Shown one piece after another: positions 9,635-21,414 of a stretch of 64,000 bases of DNA. The position numbers were made by a program, and so were the translations under genes. Numbering within the stretch: the stretch's first letter is position 1; the number at the start of each line of letters is the position of its first letter. This DNA comes from Trichobilharzia szidati. Taxonomy: Eukaryota; Platyhelminthes; Trematoda; Strigeidida; Schistosomatidae. The DNA is taken from NCBI GenBank assembly GCA_944472155.2, contig OX235271.1, forward strand, positions 43,388,633 through 43,452,632, written 5' to 3'. The notes below the pieces were generated by a model. The model searched no databases, was not told where the DNA came from, and was given only the letters and a program-made list of their open reading frames with translations.

Positions 9635-10130
9635 TATTACTATTCCTCTTAGTTACAAATGGAACATAAGGCATCAGTAACAAATCTCCAGTCCAATCTG
9701 TTCTCTGAAATTCTCCTCTGCCATCTCAACGATTGCCCGTAAGCTTTTGTCACCTTCTCACGTATTTTCCACCATGTTACCTTTGAACCCGACTCCAACT
9801 AGTCGTTTCTCATCCAGGTTCCACTAGACGGTCTGTCTGGAGCCCGATGTCACTCAATGGTCTACTCAGTCTGTATCCTGTTCATCTCTCTTTGCTTCTG
9901 CATATTTGTTGAGTAATACGTTATGGGATGGTTTGTTGCCAGATTTCCCTGTTACTTTTCCTTTCACACCGGTCATCCTTTTATCAGTAAGGAGCGAAAG
10001 CAGCTGTTGATAAATGTATGTAGCCTATTGAAAATGTTTTTGTGACACACAAAGTTCCTGAACCGTAAGGAAGCAATGACTTGAAAATGGTGTCAAAAAT
10101 TTGAAAATTCTTCACTGTGGTGAGTGCAGC
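9635..10130 (-). mobile_element. RTE-type LINE 3' fragment
   Basis: On the minus strand this is the 3' third of the LINE seen best at 36981-38168: the region coding for the 'GSETW', 'WRWIGHTLRKP' and 'RGRP.TWRR' parts, then the 3' end with 'CTATGTTCC' drifted to 'TTATGTTCC' and a short 'AATAGTAATA' tail at about 9635-9645. Frames are badly broken. Confidence 0.7.
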
Positions 10131-10590
10131 AGATTACCACAGTGATTTCAGTTTATTGAAGGCCTTTCTTGGTAATTCATATTGAAGTATTAATGATATC
10201 CTTCAAAAATATGATTTGTGGAGTGGATCAAATCAATATATTTGTAGCCAGCAATTATTTACAAAGTGATAAGTTTTGACTATAGCACTGCTTCCAGTAA
10301 ATTTGCTGCCAGTAATCACACTATCTTTCAAAATGTCATCATTCACACATTTAAAGGCAAAGATTATTTGTGCTTAAGGTTTTATTTTGTAGTCACTCAC
10401 TTCTGTTTTTTCCGGAGCTATGTTCCATGTTATTGACGACTGTTTTGAGTCATCTTTTTCTCATATATTTGAGTGACACATGTAAATGTAGAAGCAGTTT
10501 TCTTTTCCCTTTGTTCTGAAAAGAATTAAAAATTAAAGCATTATTCTAGTCATTACTTTGCTTTTCGTTTTATGCATAATCAGGTGTTTG
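10131..10590. other. Unassigned sequence
   Basis: No recognisable coding or repeat signal was found. Confidence 0.4.
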
Positions 10591-11051
10591 TTTTGATTGG
10601 ACACTAGTTAGTGACTAGTGTAATGTGTCTAGTCCTTTGATTGGTGCATACTGAATTCTATCAGTCAGGTTTGCAATGTGGCCACCATTTTAGGTAGCTC
10701 GCCATCATGGTGCACTTTGAAATGTTTATGTTAGATGGTTGGAGGCAATCTGCAGGAAGCCTTGCTTGACAGAGTTTTCATGCTAGTTGTCAATCATTGG
10801 TCACCAAGCCGTATCTGCAGCCTCGAAGGAACACATTCATCTTTGAGATTTGAACCCGCGTCACAAAGTGCTGTAGTCAGAGACGTTACTACTGAACTGT
10901 TCTAGCCCCAACCATCTAATAACAATTATTCAAAGTGCACTGTGATGGCGAGTCACTTAGCATGCTGGCCAACGTGACTGAAAGAGTTCAGTCTGCACCA
11001 GAGATAAGACTAGACACATTACGCTAGTTGCTAACTACTGTCCAATCAAAA
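10591..11051. repeat. SINE-B fold-back: inverted arms
   Basis: Left arm 10591-10732 begins TTGATTGGACACTAGTTAG and contains 'GCTCGCCATCATGGTGCAC'. The right arm 10929-11051 is its imperfect reverse complement, containing 'GTGCACTGTGATGGCGAG' and ending 'TGTCCAATCAAAA'. Between them sits a minus-strand SINE-B body. The same architecture recurs at 58638-58937. Confidence 0.75.
10733..10912 (-). repeat. SINE-B copy 1, tRNA-headed
   Basis: Minus strand: a tRNA-like A region 'TCAGTAGTAACGTCTCTGAC', B box 'GGGTTCAAATCTC', then a body ending in the 'GGCAATC...CCATCTAA' tail shared with the plus copy at 11052-11285. The pol III type boxes are recognisable. It has no coding capacity. Confidence 0.7.
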
Positions 11052-11285
11052 GTCCCCAGTACAGTCCTACAGGAGGTCATTCGCGAACCCAAATAGCTCA
11101 GTGGTAGCGTCTCTGACTGCATGCGGCACTGTGTGGCACGGGTTCAAATCTCAGAAGGGAAACGAGTTCTTTCAGTGTTGCAGATACACCTTACTGACTG
11201 GTGATTGCCAACTGGCACGAAACCTAGGTCGAGCAAGGGTTCCTGCCGATTGCCTTTAACCACCTAATATCATTAGGTCTTGATC
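11052..11285 (+). repeat. SINE-B copy 2, tRNA-headed
   Basis: The leader 'CAGTCCTACAGGAGGTCATTC' is followed by 'AATAGCTCAGTGGTAGCGTC' (A box region, 11090-11109) and 'GGGTTCAAATCTC' (B box, about 11148), then the body 'GAAACCTAGGTCGAGCAAGG' and the tail 'AACCACCTAATATC'. The head resembles a tRNA but lacks a foldable acceptor stem, so this is a SINE and not a tRNA gene. Confidence 0.75.
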
Positions 11286-11775
11286 AAAGTTTTTCCAGAC
11301 TTTCCTAATATTCCAGTAGACAGACATTTAGTTGATTGTTAATGTTGATTTATCCCTATTTTAATTGATCTTGATATATGGTCAGCATGCCTAACCAGCA
11401 TTCAAGGTGATACATATTTTGAAAACTACATCATTTTTGGAAAATTTTCTTTTAAATCTTTCAACTTATCTGATTATACCTAATTTCACTCTTTGGTTTT
11501 AAAGTAACTGGAAAACCTGCCTTTCAGAAATTTCTAAAAATTCTTTCCTATGTGCCCTACATGTGGAACAATACTACTGCTTGCATTTAAATTTCTCCTA
11601 CATATACGCTAATACGCAGTCACCACACTTTGTGCCATACACTCACTTCTGTGGAATGATTTTGGCTGTTACGTACTTAAGATTCATAAATGCAGAGCTC
11701 AGGGTATTCTCTGCATGAAGAAACACTTTCGGTAAATTTTTTTACTCATTTGACCTCCGAGTAGAACAATAGGCA

Positions 11776-11946
11776 TCGAGCTTAAGCTTTTTGAAGTTTC
11801 AGTAGGAGAGGTGTTATTCTTATTTGCTGGATGCAATCACTAGACTCACGCCAACCTCTCACCCTTTACCGAGCACATTATTGGCTGAGCAAGGCTGAGG
11901 AGTTGTTGGTTAGAAAGCATCCTACCGCTGAACTATGGACGCGCAA
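11776..11946 (-). repeat. Degenerate SINE-C-like copy
   Basis: Minus strand: a worn tRNA-like head ('TAGCGGTAGGATGC' near 11926 and a weak B box region), then 'CTCAGCCAATAATGTGCTCGGTAAAG' as a relative of the 'CTAAGCCAG.AATAATGCTGG' block, and an AGCTTAAGC tail box. It is strongly diverged, hence old. Confidence 0.5.
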
Positions 11947-12139
11947 AACTACTTTTATTTTATGGTTGTTGATAATTTGTATTTCTTTTGACGTTTCGTA
12001 ACATTAGGAAATCACTGCATGTTTAACCACGTTTTTGGTGGGATATGCAACTAAGGCAACAGAACAGCATTATTAGCGTAGCTGAATGTAAAAACTAATT
12101 CACTATTAAATGCTGTAACAGAATATTTATTGGGAAAAG

Positions 12140-12362
12140 GAATAAAGATGATTTTCCGAGTTTGGACTAGCTGAGTGAATTGTTGTTGTGTGATTCTTGT
12201 GGACGGAGTTTTTGACCTCACCTTGTTGCGAATATTCTCCTTGATTCACAGGTACTCCATATGGTTGGATTTGGGTTACCTGATTTTGTTCTACACTACA
12301 GGTTTTGTAACTACTAACTTACCTTTTCTGTACAACTGCCTAATGGCATTGTTGAAGTAATT
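12140..12362 (+). mobile_element. Probable LINE 5' module, copy 2
   Basis: It shares 'GATGATTTTCCGAGTTTGGAC' and 'TGTGTGATTCTTGTGGAC' with 6262-6440 and extends the shared unit to 'GGTTACCTGATTTTG'. The open frame 12175-12360 belongs to this module and is not a host gene. Family assignment is tentative. Confidence 0.35.
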
Positions 12363-13438
12363 TTGAGTTTCTCTTAGTATTACTGATGAATAGGAACACA
12401 CATCCCAGCGAGGAATAGTTGTATTTTTGCAGTATTTGGGACATTTCGGGGCTACGTGTGTCTCAAAGAAGTTTTCCTTGCTAATCAGTAGGACGCAAAG
12501 ATCAGTGTCCTGGATTCAGACTACAAAGAATAGCTTTTAGCGCTTACAAATATATATTTATTTATATATGGTTGTTCAGCGAGATAATGTCAACAACAAA
12601 TTTACGATAATTGATGTGATTAAGAACAGAAATTCTACCTAAAATATGACAAGTTTGAGAGGGTGTCATTTTTTCTGATCTCTAATTACATATACACTAA
12701 CAATAATTTAATTCATACTTACATCACTTTAGATAAACCCACGGACTATTCTGAAAGTCTGAAGTCACATTTTAATTTATATACACATTCTTAGAAGTAC
12801 TGCTGCTTTCATACCAATGACAGGTGTTTTAAAGGATGACATGTAATGTACATATCAGACACATGTACAATTTGCAACGAAGTGCTAAGAATTTTGGTTC
12901 TAGAAATCGATCATAATACTCACGGACAAGTCTACCAAACACAGGATGTGACCTCTGTTTTCTTTATTTGTCTAGTGTGTAACACTGACTTACGTGTACA
13001 GAAGCACATGTAACCTCCTATTCTCTCTTGACTTTTTTCATTTAATATTTCTATCTAATAAATACTAACCATTATAATCATTACTTCCATATTTTTTGTT
13101 GCAATCTCTGTTTATTATTTTGTATTTAATATGCATATTTTACATTACGAGGTGATTCATGCTTCGTAGAATTCTAAGAACGCAACCATGGTAAGCTGAC
13201 TGAATATTTCCAATTACTATAAAAACCGTTGATACTGACGTGTAACCAAAATACCTGTTATTATCTATTCCGCACTTTAGTTTCCATTTCAATGAGGTAA
13301 TAATGATAAAGTTTTAGTACATCATTCAATGACAAATCTTTGTTTGACTTAAGACGACCGTTAAAGATAATAAAGGAGTGACTGATGAACAAAAACTATT
13401 TTTTTGATAACTTGATCATGTTCTATAATTACATTTTA
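12363..13438. other. Unassigned AT-rich sequence
   Basis: No recognisable feature was found. Confidence 0.4.
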
Positions 13439-13439
13439 T

Positions 13440-13678
13440 TTATTTATTGTTCCCTTGGGTTCCCAGTGGAACATAAGCCTTCAACTACACATCTCTACTT
13501 TGTCCTATTTTCTGCCATCCTCTTCAGCTGGGTCCACGATCGCTTATAATATTTCATCTTTTCCTCGCCACACGGTCTCCTCCATGTCACCCTAGGATGA
13601 CCCACTCGCCGCTTTCCATACAAATTCCGCTGAAAGGGCCTGACGCGCGATGTCATCCTACAGTTTCCTCTACAATTA
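13440..13678 (-). mobile_element. RTE-type LINE 3' end fragment
   Basis: Minus strand: the conserved 3' coding block ('GGTGACATGGAGGAGACCGTG' region near 13575-13595, encoding the TWRR motif area) and the 3' end that reads 'TTATGTTCCACTGGGAACCC' around 13453-13472. Only about 240 bases survive. Confidence 0.7.
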
Positions 13679-13869
13679 CAAGTTCATAATAGTTAAAGAA
13701 GTATTGCTATTAACAGTATCAAAGCTCTTAATATTGTGGAATTGATAATACCGATAGAATACGGTTCGGAAGCATTTGTGAGTGATGATATGCATTCAAA
13801 TGCCGCATTAAACTAAATATAAGATATATTATGAAAAATAATAAAGGATTTTTTTACATTCCACAGAAG

Positions 13870-14420
13870 ACTAGGGCAGCAATAGTGACTAAACCTGTCT
13901 CTCTTTGCACACAGAGTTCCGGTTGGTTTAAGCAAATTTCGATTATCTCTTCTATTTGCAGAGTTTGATGTTTGGACTCCTTCGAAAACCTATTTTAGTA
14001 TTCGGTAGGTGATAGAAAATTATTCAGTGCTAACTTTGTGGCTTGTTTGGATAACGTGATGCAATATGGAACTACTGCTAGTTCCAGCAACACCTTTGTT
14101 TGATCACTGTGATACGTGTTCCCGATGACGAAAAATTAGGTTCCTACAGCGATTCGCGGTAAAACTGGCTCCACAGAAGCAAATGTATTGATAGGTACAA
14201 TAAGAGGTGTACAGCCTAGGTTCTTCATCTTTCATTTTTGGAATCCCAGCCGGTAGTGTGCAAAATGTGATTTGCAGCTTGCGGGCAATTAACCTTCTTT
14301 GAATTGATTTTCTCAGCTTAGTGGTTATTATTTAGCTTGATACATGTTCTTATTAACAGATTCAAGAAGAATTCTTTTCAACTTCCTTGACCATGTGTTT
14401 CGCAATGCATTTTTTAGCCT
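13870..14420 (-). mobile_element. PLE GIY-YIG remnant
   Basis: Minus strand: 'YQYICFCGASFTAN' (GIY-YIG core, decayed, about 14190-14150), 'REHVSQ', 'IQTSHKVSTE' and a C-terminal 'LKPTGTLCAKR' region near 13930-13905 in shifting frames. The pieces follow the order of the intact endonuclease at 34486-35259. Confidence 0.6.
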
Positions 14421-15324
14421 AGCTATTCATTATTTTTATTATTGACTAACCATTAACTATAAATACGACTATATAGTCTCACTAAATGATGTCATAAATA
14501 AGTATTTCTCTTCACTTCTGATGATTTAGTGATATGCTTCTTCTTAATAAAAGTAATATTCTGCTCTCAAACGCAGCGTAAATCACCTATTTATAAGTCG
14601 ATATTACTTTAGTTGTTTTTTTTTTCTATGCCTATATAATTGTCTGCCAATCATTGAAAATATACTCATAAAATATTTAGGATTAAGTCTGTTTGTGATT
14701 ACTTATTAATTTATTCATTTATTTAATGAATAAAGAAGGATAAATGCCTTACTTAATAATTCCCGCTAGTCTATTGATTTCATGTGAGATTGTGACTTAA
14801 ATTTCCGTGACTGTTTTATCCTTTCACAGAAAGAGACAGAGGAAAAAAAGTGAATACCCAAGATGAAGGAGCCGTAATAGGTATAACGATGAGAAAAGTA
14901 TTCAATAAAAAAAATATTTCAATACTGTAGAATTAAGGCAAAGACACTTACCCTTTGATTGAAATTATCCTAACAACGGGACAGTAAGCTATAAAATTCA
15001 TTTTCATTTAAACTAGACTTCATTTATAAAAATGCTTAGTAAGAATTTCAGAGTATGTAAAAAGTTTTAGCGGCAAAACTATTAACATTTTAAATTTTCA
15101 CTTTTCTAATTTGGAGATGAAAAGTGAAACGATGAAGAACAATAGGCAACCAATGCTATCTGAGTAAATATTTGAACTTTCGTTTCTATCATCCATTTCT
15201 TAAGAAAGTTGCGTTTGTTTGAAATAGATTAAATAGAAACGGATGACAGTGTTGCACAATAATCTCTCGAATTTTCATGCGGATTATAATCAACCACACC
15301 TAGTACATGAGAAGTAATCGTACT
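14421..15324. other. Unassigned AT-rich sequence
   Basis: No recognisable feature was found; A/T runs dominate. Confidence 0.4.
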
Positions 15325-15410
15325 ATCTGGCTGCGCAAATCTCGATAGACGGAATGGAATTTGAACTGACAACCCGGAGGTTAGAAGTCAGGTGCCTAGA
15401 CCCATTTAAT
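15325..15410 (-). repeat. Possible tRNA-like SINE fragment
   Basis: The minus strand has a B-box-like 'GTCAGTTCAAATTCC' (around 15352-15370) preceded by a tRNA-like arm. No tail of a known family follows, so this is weak. Confidence 0.3.
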
Positions 15411-15689
15411 ACAACTTCATAGACGAAAACATTGTACTTTAAATGTACTTTAAGCTGGTCTTCTGATTTGAAGTCAGTTTGCTCAATACACGGAAAAAGA
15501 AGACAGGAATAATTAGCTCCACTGTCATCACGTTTTTAAACTCTGGAGTGAAAAATATTCATAAGTATGCATAAATAATTAATGCCTTGGTGCATCACAG
15601 ATGAACTCAAGAAATCACCTATTTTTAAAGAATATTAATCTGAAATTTTTAGATTTTTTCCTCCTATTCCCTTATGTAATTAACACATT

Positions 15690-15895
15690 TCAACCATCGT
15701 TTTGTGAACATGCTTCACCTGCTCAAAATGAATGCTTCTCATTTTGTTTACAGAAACTCAAGTCTAAAAGTCGTGTGATTACAATTGATATGATTATGAA
15801 CAAAAAATTTTGTTCGAAACGTCATCCAGTAAATAATACTGTTTCACTGTGTGACATATCTAATAAACAAACAAATATGGAATTGTTTACAGAAT
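15690..15895 (+). repeat. Repeat M, copy 1 (retroelement 3' end?)
   Basis: 'TTGATATGATTATGAACAAA' and 'TCGAAACGTCATCCAGTAAA', then 'TACTGTTTCACTGTGTGAC', are shared with 59058-59319 and partly with 53385-53475. The frame through it reads 'IDMIMNKKFCSKRHP', conserved as 'LDMIMSNKLCSKRH' in the 59-kb copy, so it may be the end of a coding region. The parent element was not identified. Confidence 0.5.
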
Positions 15896-16083
15896 ATTCT
15901 ATCGAATTTTATTTGTCCAGAAAACAATTCTATTAATAGAAAAGTAAGGCAAAAAAACAGTTATAGGGATGAAGAATTAACGCACATATATCTAAGCAAA
16001 AGAGGTTCCTTCTGACCTATAACATTAACAACCTGGTATGTCAAAAGTGCTTATGTGTTTTATTTAACTAACCCTTTTATCCA

Positions 16084-16545
16084 AAGTATATGTTCCGAGG
16101 GGGGCATAGCATCTCAACACAATGTCTCCACTTTGTTCAATTGTGTGTAGAACTCTTTATTTGGCCGAATAGTTGTCCGAAATCACTCAACTTTTACTTG
16201 TACAATCTGCTTTATGTCACCCTCAGACTCTGGCCCAACTTGTCGTTTTCCATTTGGGTTCCACTCAAGGATCTGGCACGTGGTATCATTCAATGGTCTC
16301 TTCATTGGGTGTCCAGTCCATCTACATTTTGTTTGGTGTATTTGTTGGGGACTAGGTTCTTGGTTGGTTTGTTACCAGAGTGCATTGTTACTTATCCTAT
16401 CTTGTTGGCCATTTTATCTTCTGTGTGGAGTGAAGGGAAAAGTGTAGATAAAAGCCTGAAGTTTAATGAAATTTTATTTCGTGATGCACAAAGAACTGAC
16501 TTAACACTGGTGTTGAAGCTTTAGGAATGTACAGTTCATATTTAG
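16084..16545 (-). mobile_element. RTE-type LINE 3' fragment
   Basis: The minus strand gives the LINE region from the 'LLYGSETW' neighbourhood to the 3' end. The plus strand reads 'TGGTTTGTTACCAGAG', 'CCAGTCCATCTACATTTTG' and 'GTTTTCCATTTGGGTTCCAC', antisense to the 'WRWIGHTLRKP' and 'EWNPKGKR' codons of the copy at 36981-38168. The plus-strand ORFs here are antisense shadows. Confidence 0.7.
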
Positions 16546-17418
16546 AAACTGAACATCTTACATTTATTATGCATGGGATCTCTTTCACGTATTACAGACT
16601 GAAAAACTATAAATTATCAACTGACAATAGCTTTTAGTTTGTCTTATAAAAAAATCACTCAACTTGATGTTGTATATTGTTTAAAATATCTAAATAAATG
16701 ACCACTAGCCTACTACAGTCGAAAAAGAAAATAATTAGTTGTACGCGAAAAAGTGACATAGGTTAAAAGCTATAAAAAAAGGAAACAATAAAGACCATCA
16801 TTTATCATCTAGCCTGCTCTCATCATTTAACAGATACATTTATATAAATAATGCTAGAAATTTCGTACTCTTGTGATAAATACTGTATACAGTTGCATTT
16901 AAAGGGTGTTTCTCAATAATAATCTGACTAACTAAAATCATTTCATTATAACAAGATTTTTTTCTAAAAAAATATACAAAAGTAAGAGAGGTTTGATGTA
17001 CAAAATTAATTTTCAAATGAATGGGAAAGAATGCAAACTGCAAGGCGACTAAGAATAATTAACGTTCTTAATAAATGAATAAGTCGCTTTTGAAAATATC
17101 TGCGCTTAAACAATGATTTAAAAAAGAAGGCACACGAAATTATACTCCTCAGTTTGAAAAAAAGAAACCATCAAAATTTATCATGCACAAAGAGATAGTA
17201 ATCTGAATTCAGGTCAACGCCTCAGAATAATCCTAGGCCATGTCTAAAATGAGTGAATCCACCCAAATAACAAAATGAATTATTATAAGAATCGAGGTGA
17301 AATAGATATCAATAAGAATTATTTATTTGCTTTCGAGTTACATGTAACAAGAAAGAGAAGAATTTATTGCGTGGTTGGGTGTCAATTTTCAGTCACTAGT
17401 TCAACAACAACACTGGCT
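16546..17418. other. Unassigned AT-rich sequence
   Basis: No recognisable feature was found. Confidence 0.4.
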
Positions 17419-17419
17419 A

Positions 17420-17680
17420 CGAATCTACCGACAATGGAGACGTATTAGACAAACGCTAAGGAGACCATTGAGTGACAGAACTCTCCAGGCAAACTCTCGA
17501 ATGGGAAACGACGCGGTTGGGCGTGTGTCTGTGGGTGACATGGAGGAGATCGTGTGAGAAGGAGATGAAAGCTAGTGGGCAGTCACGGATCCAGGTAAAG
17601 AGGACAGCAGAGCCCTGGAACAAACGGTAACCTGATGTTGAAGCCCTTATAAATAAAGGGAAATAATTATTATAATTGAA
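17420..17680 (+). mobile_element. RTE-type LINE 3' end fragment
   Basis: It contains the codons for 'GNDAVGRVSVGDMEEIV' (a decayed KGKRRVGRPRVTWRR motif), the 'GAAGGAGATGAAAGCTAGTG' block and a 3' end drifted to 'GAAGCCCTTATAAATAAAGG' with an 'AATAATTATTATAA' tail. It is an old copy. Confidence 0.7.
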
Positions 17681-18985
17681 ACCATAAATATCTGAGGTGA
17701 AAATTGTGTTTTGTTGTTTTGTTTTCAAACACATGTAGCGATTAAATATAGTATTTATAATTGAAAGTATGATCGTTTAAATAGCTGCATTATTGAGTGT
17801 TTCATTAAAATATTCAAAAACTGCTTGTCGCATCTAACCATTAGGATTACTGAATAAAGTAATGTGTGTATCAAAAGACGTCTTCGTAGAGAAAGCAGCA
17901 GGATATTTGGAGTAAGTGGCCTGCTAGATATCTAACTGACCATTATACTCAGATGGACAAGTTAAAAAATGCTACTGAACTAGGTGATGGGGAATAATTT
18001 ATATATATATATATTTGCACAATGTACATCAAATATATTCTGGATCCTTAAGCTAGACAGAATTGTCTAACAATTCGAGCATTGAAAGACTTTGACAAAA
18101 CTGCAGTATTTTCATAGTTTTAAGTAGATATTTTCAGGTATGGCTTACCGAAAATATATGTTGCATATATTTTCCAGTATATTTTATTGTCGTAAATGAA
18201 ATTAGGTTGTAGCTGAGGCTTCCAGTATGTACGAACGTGAAATTTAAGCAATAAAACTGGATTTTAGTTTAACAGTTTGTAGAGAAATCATCGATGATGA
18301 AGTTAATGTAGAAATTGCATTCCCCTGCGACTACATTTTGCTGTGAAAAGTGATGATCTAACGAAATTTGATATATCATATCACAAGAAATTTACGCCTG
18401 AAAGGAAGTAGATATGCGTAAAGTTCAATTTCCACACATTTGGTAGATATAAAGCATTTCGTCAGAATTTCCAAATCATTCAAAATATTAAATATACGAA
18501 GGACAGCGAATTTACTAAGATTTGCTGAAGCGATTGCACTTAAACTTTTCAAACCAAACTACTGCCTAGAGAAAGTGGTTCTGATCAATCTCACATTCCC
18601 TCAGTAACTGCATTTTGATTACATCGATTAGTCATCCACATTACTGATTGCAGCTCACTGAGTAAATTTCAATCTTAGAAACTATAACCTTGGGTTTTTA
18701 TGTAGACTTAAATGTAAACACTGTTGGTTAGATTTCTCTGTTTCCCGACTTCACCTAAACCTCCACATTTTCTACTTTGAAAAGCATATAAATTAGTATG
18801 GGCTTAAGCTAAAAAGTTTTAATGCTTAGATTTCATTTTTACAACATTTTCTCAGCAACCATGCCTGTGTATAAATGCTTTTAAATGTTTTTCACTGCAA
18901 ATTTTAAAACCGAAGACTAACTGTCTAAACTGTGATTGGTGTAGATGTGCTCTCTGAACTGGATGGTTCATTTGCGAAGCTTCAC
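17681..18985. other. Unassigned; (AT)n at 18000-18014
   Basis: A short AT microsatellite lies at 18000-18014. Nothing else was recognised. Confidence 0.4.
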
Positions 18986-18989
18986 ATTG

Positions 18990-19848
18990 CCTTTTAGAAT
19001 CTGAATTTCGCCGATGATATATGTCTGATTTCTCACAAACTGGAATATATGCAAATGAAAGGAACAAGTTGGCAGAAGAAGCATCCGGAGAAGATAGGAT
19101 TTCAGATGAACATAGAGAAAACAGTGGTGATGAAGATTCCCTGCCAAGAGCAACAGCAATAACCATGGAGAGCAATCAGCATAAATGGGGAAATCTGAAA
19201 GAAGTAAATTCCTTCAACTACCTACCTACCTGGGAAGCATCATTTCAACTACAGGCCGACGGAAATGATATTAATATACAAGTGAGGATCGAGAAAGCAA
19301 AGCAAGCTTTCATTTCTTTCAAGTCTGTGTTGAGATAAAAAGCACTCAGCATGAAACATAAGATCTGAATTTTCAACTCCAGTGTATTGTCATTGCTGCT
19401 ATACGAATCAGAGACTTGGCGCGTCATGAAGGGCACTTTGAACAAACTACAGACTTTCATCAAAATCTGTCTTCACTTACTATTCAAAATCAGATGGCCG
19501 GAAAAGAGCAGCCATAGTGAAGGATCTCTAGGAGCGAACCAACACAGCAGAAACCAACTGTGCAAAAAAAAATAGGAAGAAATGGGAGTGGATTGGCCAT
19601 CCTTTGAGAAAGCCATCAAGTGACATCAAACGCCAGGCCATTGCTAGATTGGAAGTCGAATGGGAAACGGTGAGTTGGTCATCCAAGGGTGACATGAAGG
19701 AAATCATGCAAAGAGGAGATGAAAGCAAGTGTGCCAGTGTGCAGCCAGATGAAAACGTTGGCAGAGAACCGAACACAATTGAGACATGTGACTGAAGCGC
19801 TATGTTCCTCTAGCAGTTAAAGGAAACAATAATAATAATTTAGAATGC
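18990..19848 (+). mobile_element. RTE-type LINE, 5'-truncated
   Basis: The copy begins just before the reverse transcriptase catalytic motif. 'ESEFRR*YM' in one frame continues as the family's 'LDFADDICLISHKLEDMQ', visible as nucleotides at 18997-19050. It runs through the thumb and C-terminal domain ('LYESETWRVMKGTLNKLQTF' at 19390-19450, 'EWETVSWSSKGDMKEIM' at 19655-19710) to the 3' end 'TATGTTCCTCTAGCAGTTAAAGG' and the '(AAT)n' tail at about 19830-19845. Frames change at least three times, so it is dead. Confidence 0.8.
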
Positions 19849-20715
19849 TCCACCAGTTTATCAGTTATCCCTTCTGGTAACCTTGAAAGTGACTGGTTGA
19901 TTCCAGAGATTTTCACACCCTCTGAACTACTTGTACTGGAACCGAAATTCAAGTAAACATTGGTAAAAGGCTATATAAGTAGATAAAAATTATTTGGAAG
20001 ACACTCTTTTTTCTTCTACCAAAAATATATATTAGTATGTAAAATAAAATTACAGAGAATTTTAATTTCACTTAAATTTGTTGACATTCTTCTACCCATG
20101 GGGCTGAACATAACAAACAAATTAATGGTGAACAAGCATTTTACATCAACACATTCTTGTTGAACAAAAGTATCTCATTGAAAGTAGGAAAAAAGAAGAA
20201 TAGAATAATAAAGTCCTCAAAACAAAAAAAAAGATTTCACTATGGCAATGTAACAAACTATACAGACTAAGAGTTTTGGCCTATCCAAGAATTTTTTATC
20301 AAAAAAAGTTGTTTAGCTGTTGAACAATCTCTGAAGATGACTTGCCTTCCCTTATACATTGATTGATTGACAAGTTCTCCCAGGGTTTCATGTAGTCTGA
20401 GATTGATTTCGTTTCAGTCAAGAGTTTGAATAGCTACGTCTCTTATAGGAATTAGTTGGATGACTGCTACTTGCTTCTTTTTGAGCACAAAATAACGAGG
20501 TAAAATTTAAGAACAAGTGTTTGAACGAAAAGAAGACCATATGCACCTCGTCTTATGCTGACGCAAAAATAGACCTTTATGTAGACTGTGGAAGTTGACT
20601 ACTGAGAAATAGGCGGCCTTCTTAAACCTTGGGCCACCAAAATTTTCCGTCACTTATATTGCATCTGATTACTTGAATTTATTTTGTTTAATTATTCAAT
20701 TATGTGTTCAAATCG
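19849..20715. other. Unassigned sequence
   Basis: The region is AT-rich with A-runs at 20222-20235. No recognisable element was found. Confidence 0.4.
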
Positions 20716-20719
20716 TATT

Positions 20720-21180
20720 ACTTACTCTCGCAATTATTTAAAATCTTCCAACCTGATGATGAATTACGTGTTTATAATAACCTTAAGAAAAAGCATCATG
20801 GTGGGTGGCAACGATCCTTGAAGTGTACTCCAGTGCATCAGATGACTGTTCCTATGATTACGAGCCCAAATTGCAGGTTATTAACGAACTAGATTAATTA
20901 CTTGAATGCTCTATTATGTTTACCGTAATACATGTGTAATAACGCTTCAAGAAACTTGGCTCCACGAATCATATGGTGAAAATTTAATCTCTCTGAATGG
21001 TTTCAGTATGTACAGACAAGACCGAAATAGTTCGAGGAAGAAGCGAGGTGGTGGTGGTGCTACTTTCATCAATTCTCAGTGGTCTGTTGCCAACATCGTC
21101 TGCTATAAAAGTAAGTCATCCAGTCTAGTCACTTGAATTGTTCAGCGATCTCCTCCTGATATACAACCGAATGACTACAA
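20720..21180 (+). mobile_element. CR1-type LINE endonuclease fragment
   Basis: The frame 20906-21136 encodes 'ITLQETWLHESYGENLISLN' and 'QDRNSSRKKRGGGGATFINS', the QETWL and GGG(V)A blocks of an apurinic/apyrimidinic-type endonuclease as found in CR1-clade LINEs (schistosome SR1 is of this clade). The stretch just upstream (20704-20892) may be the preceding part of the same ORF. No reverse transcriptase follows, because a PLE begins at about 21415. Confidence 0.65.
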
Positions 21181-21414
21181 TCACATTCAAATTTTTGTAT
21201 GTTTGTCATTATTCAGAATATATTTTGACCCTTTAATAATGAGTTTAAACAAAATATTTTTCAACGATTATATGCAGTATAGTAGATTTATTTATGCTTC
21301 ATCTTCTTTCTTATATCAACACAAGTTATTTGATTTCTATTTTTTATATGAATCCTGCGGATTTGATGTTTTCACTCCTGCTTCATTGACAATGATAATA
21401 ATAATCACATAATT
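21181..21414. other. Unassigned spacer between two retroelement pieces
   Basis: AT-rich sequence with an 'ATAATAATAATC' run near 21392-21405 lies between the CR1-type fragment and the PLE. Confidence 0.35.

Noticed and set aside
16090..16524. 144-residue plus-strand ORF as a membrane protein
   Set aside because: It is antisense to the C-terminal region of the RTE LINE; the hydrophobic look is a reading-frame artefact.
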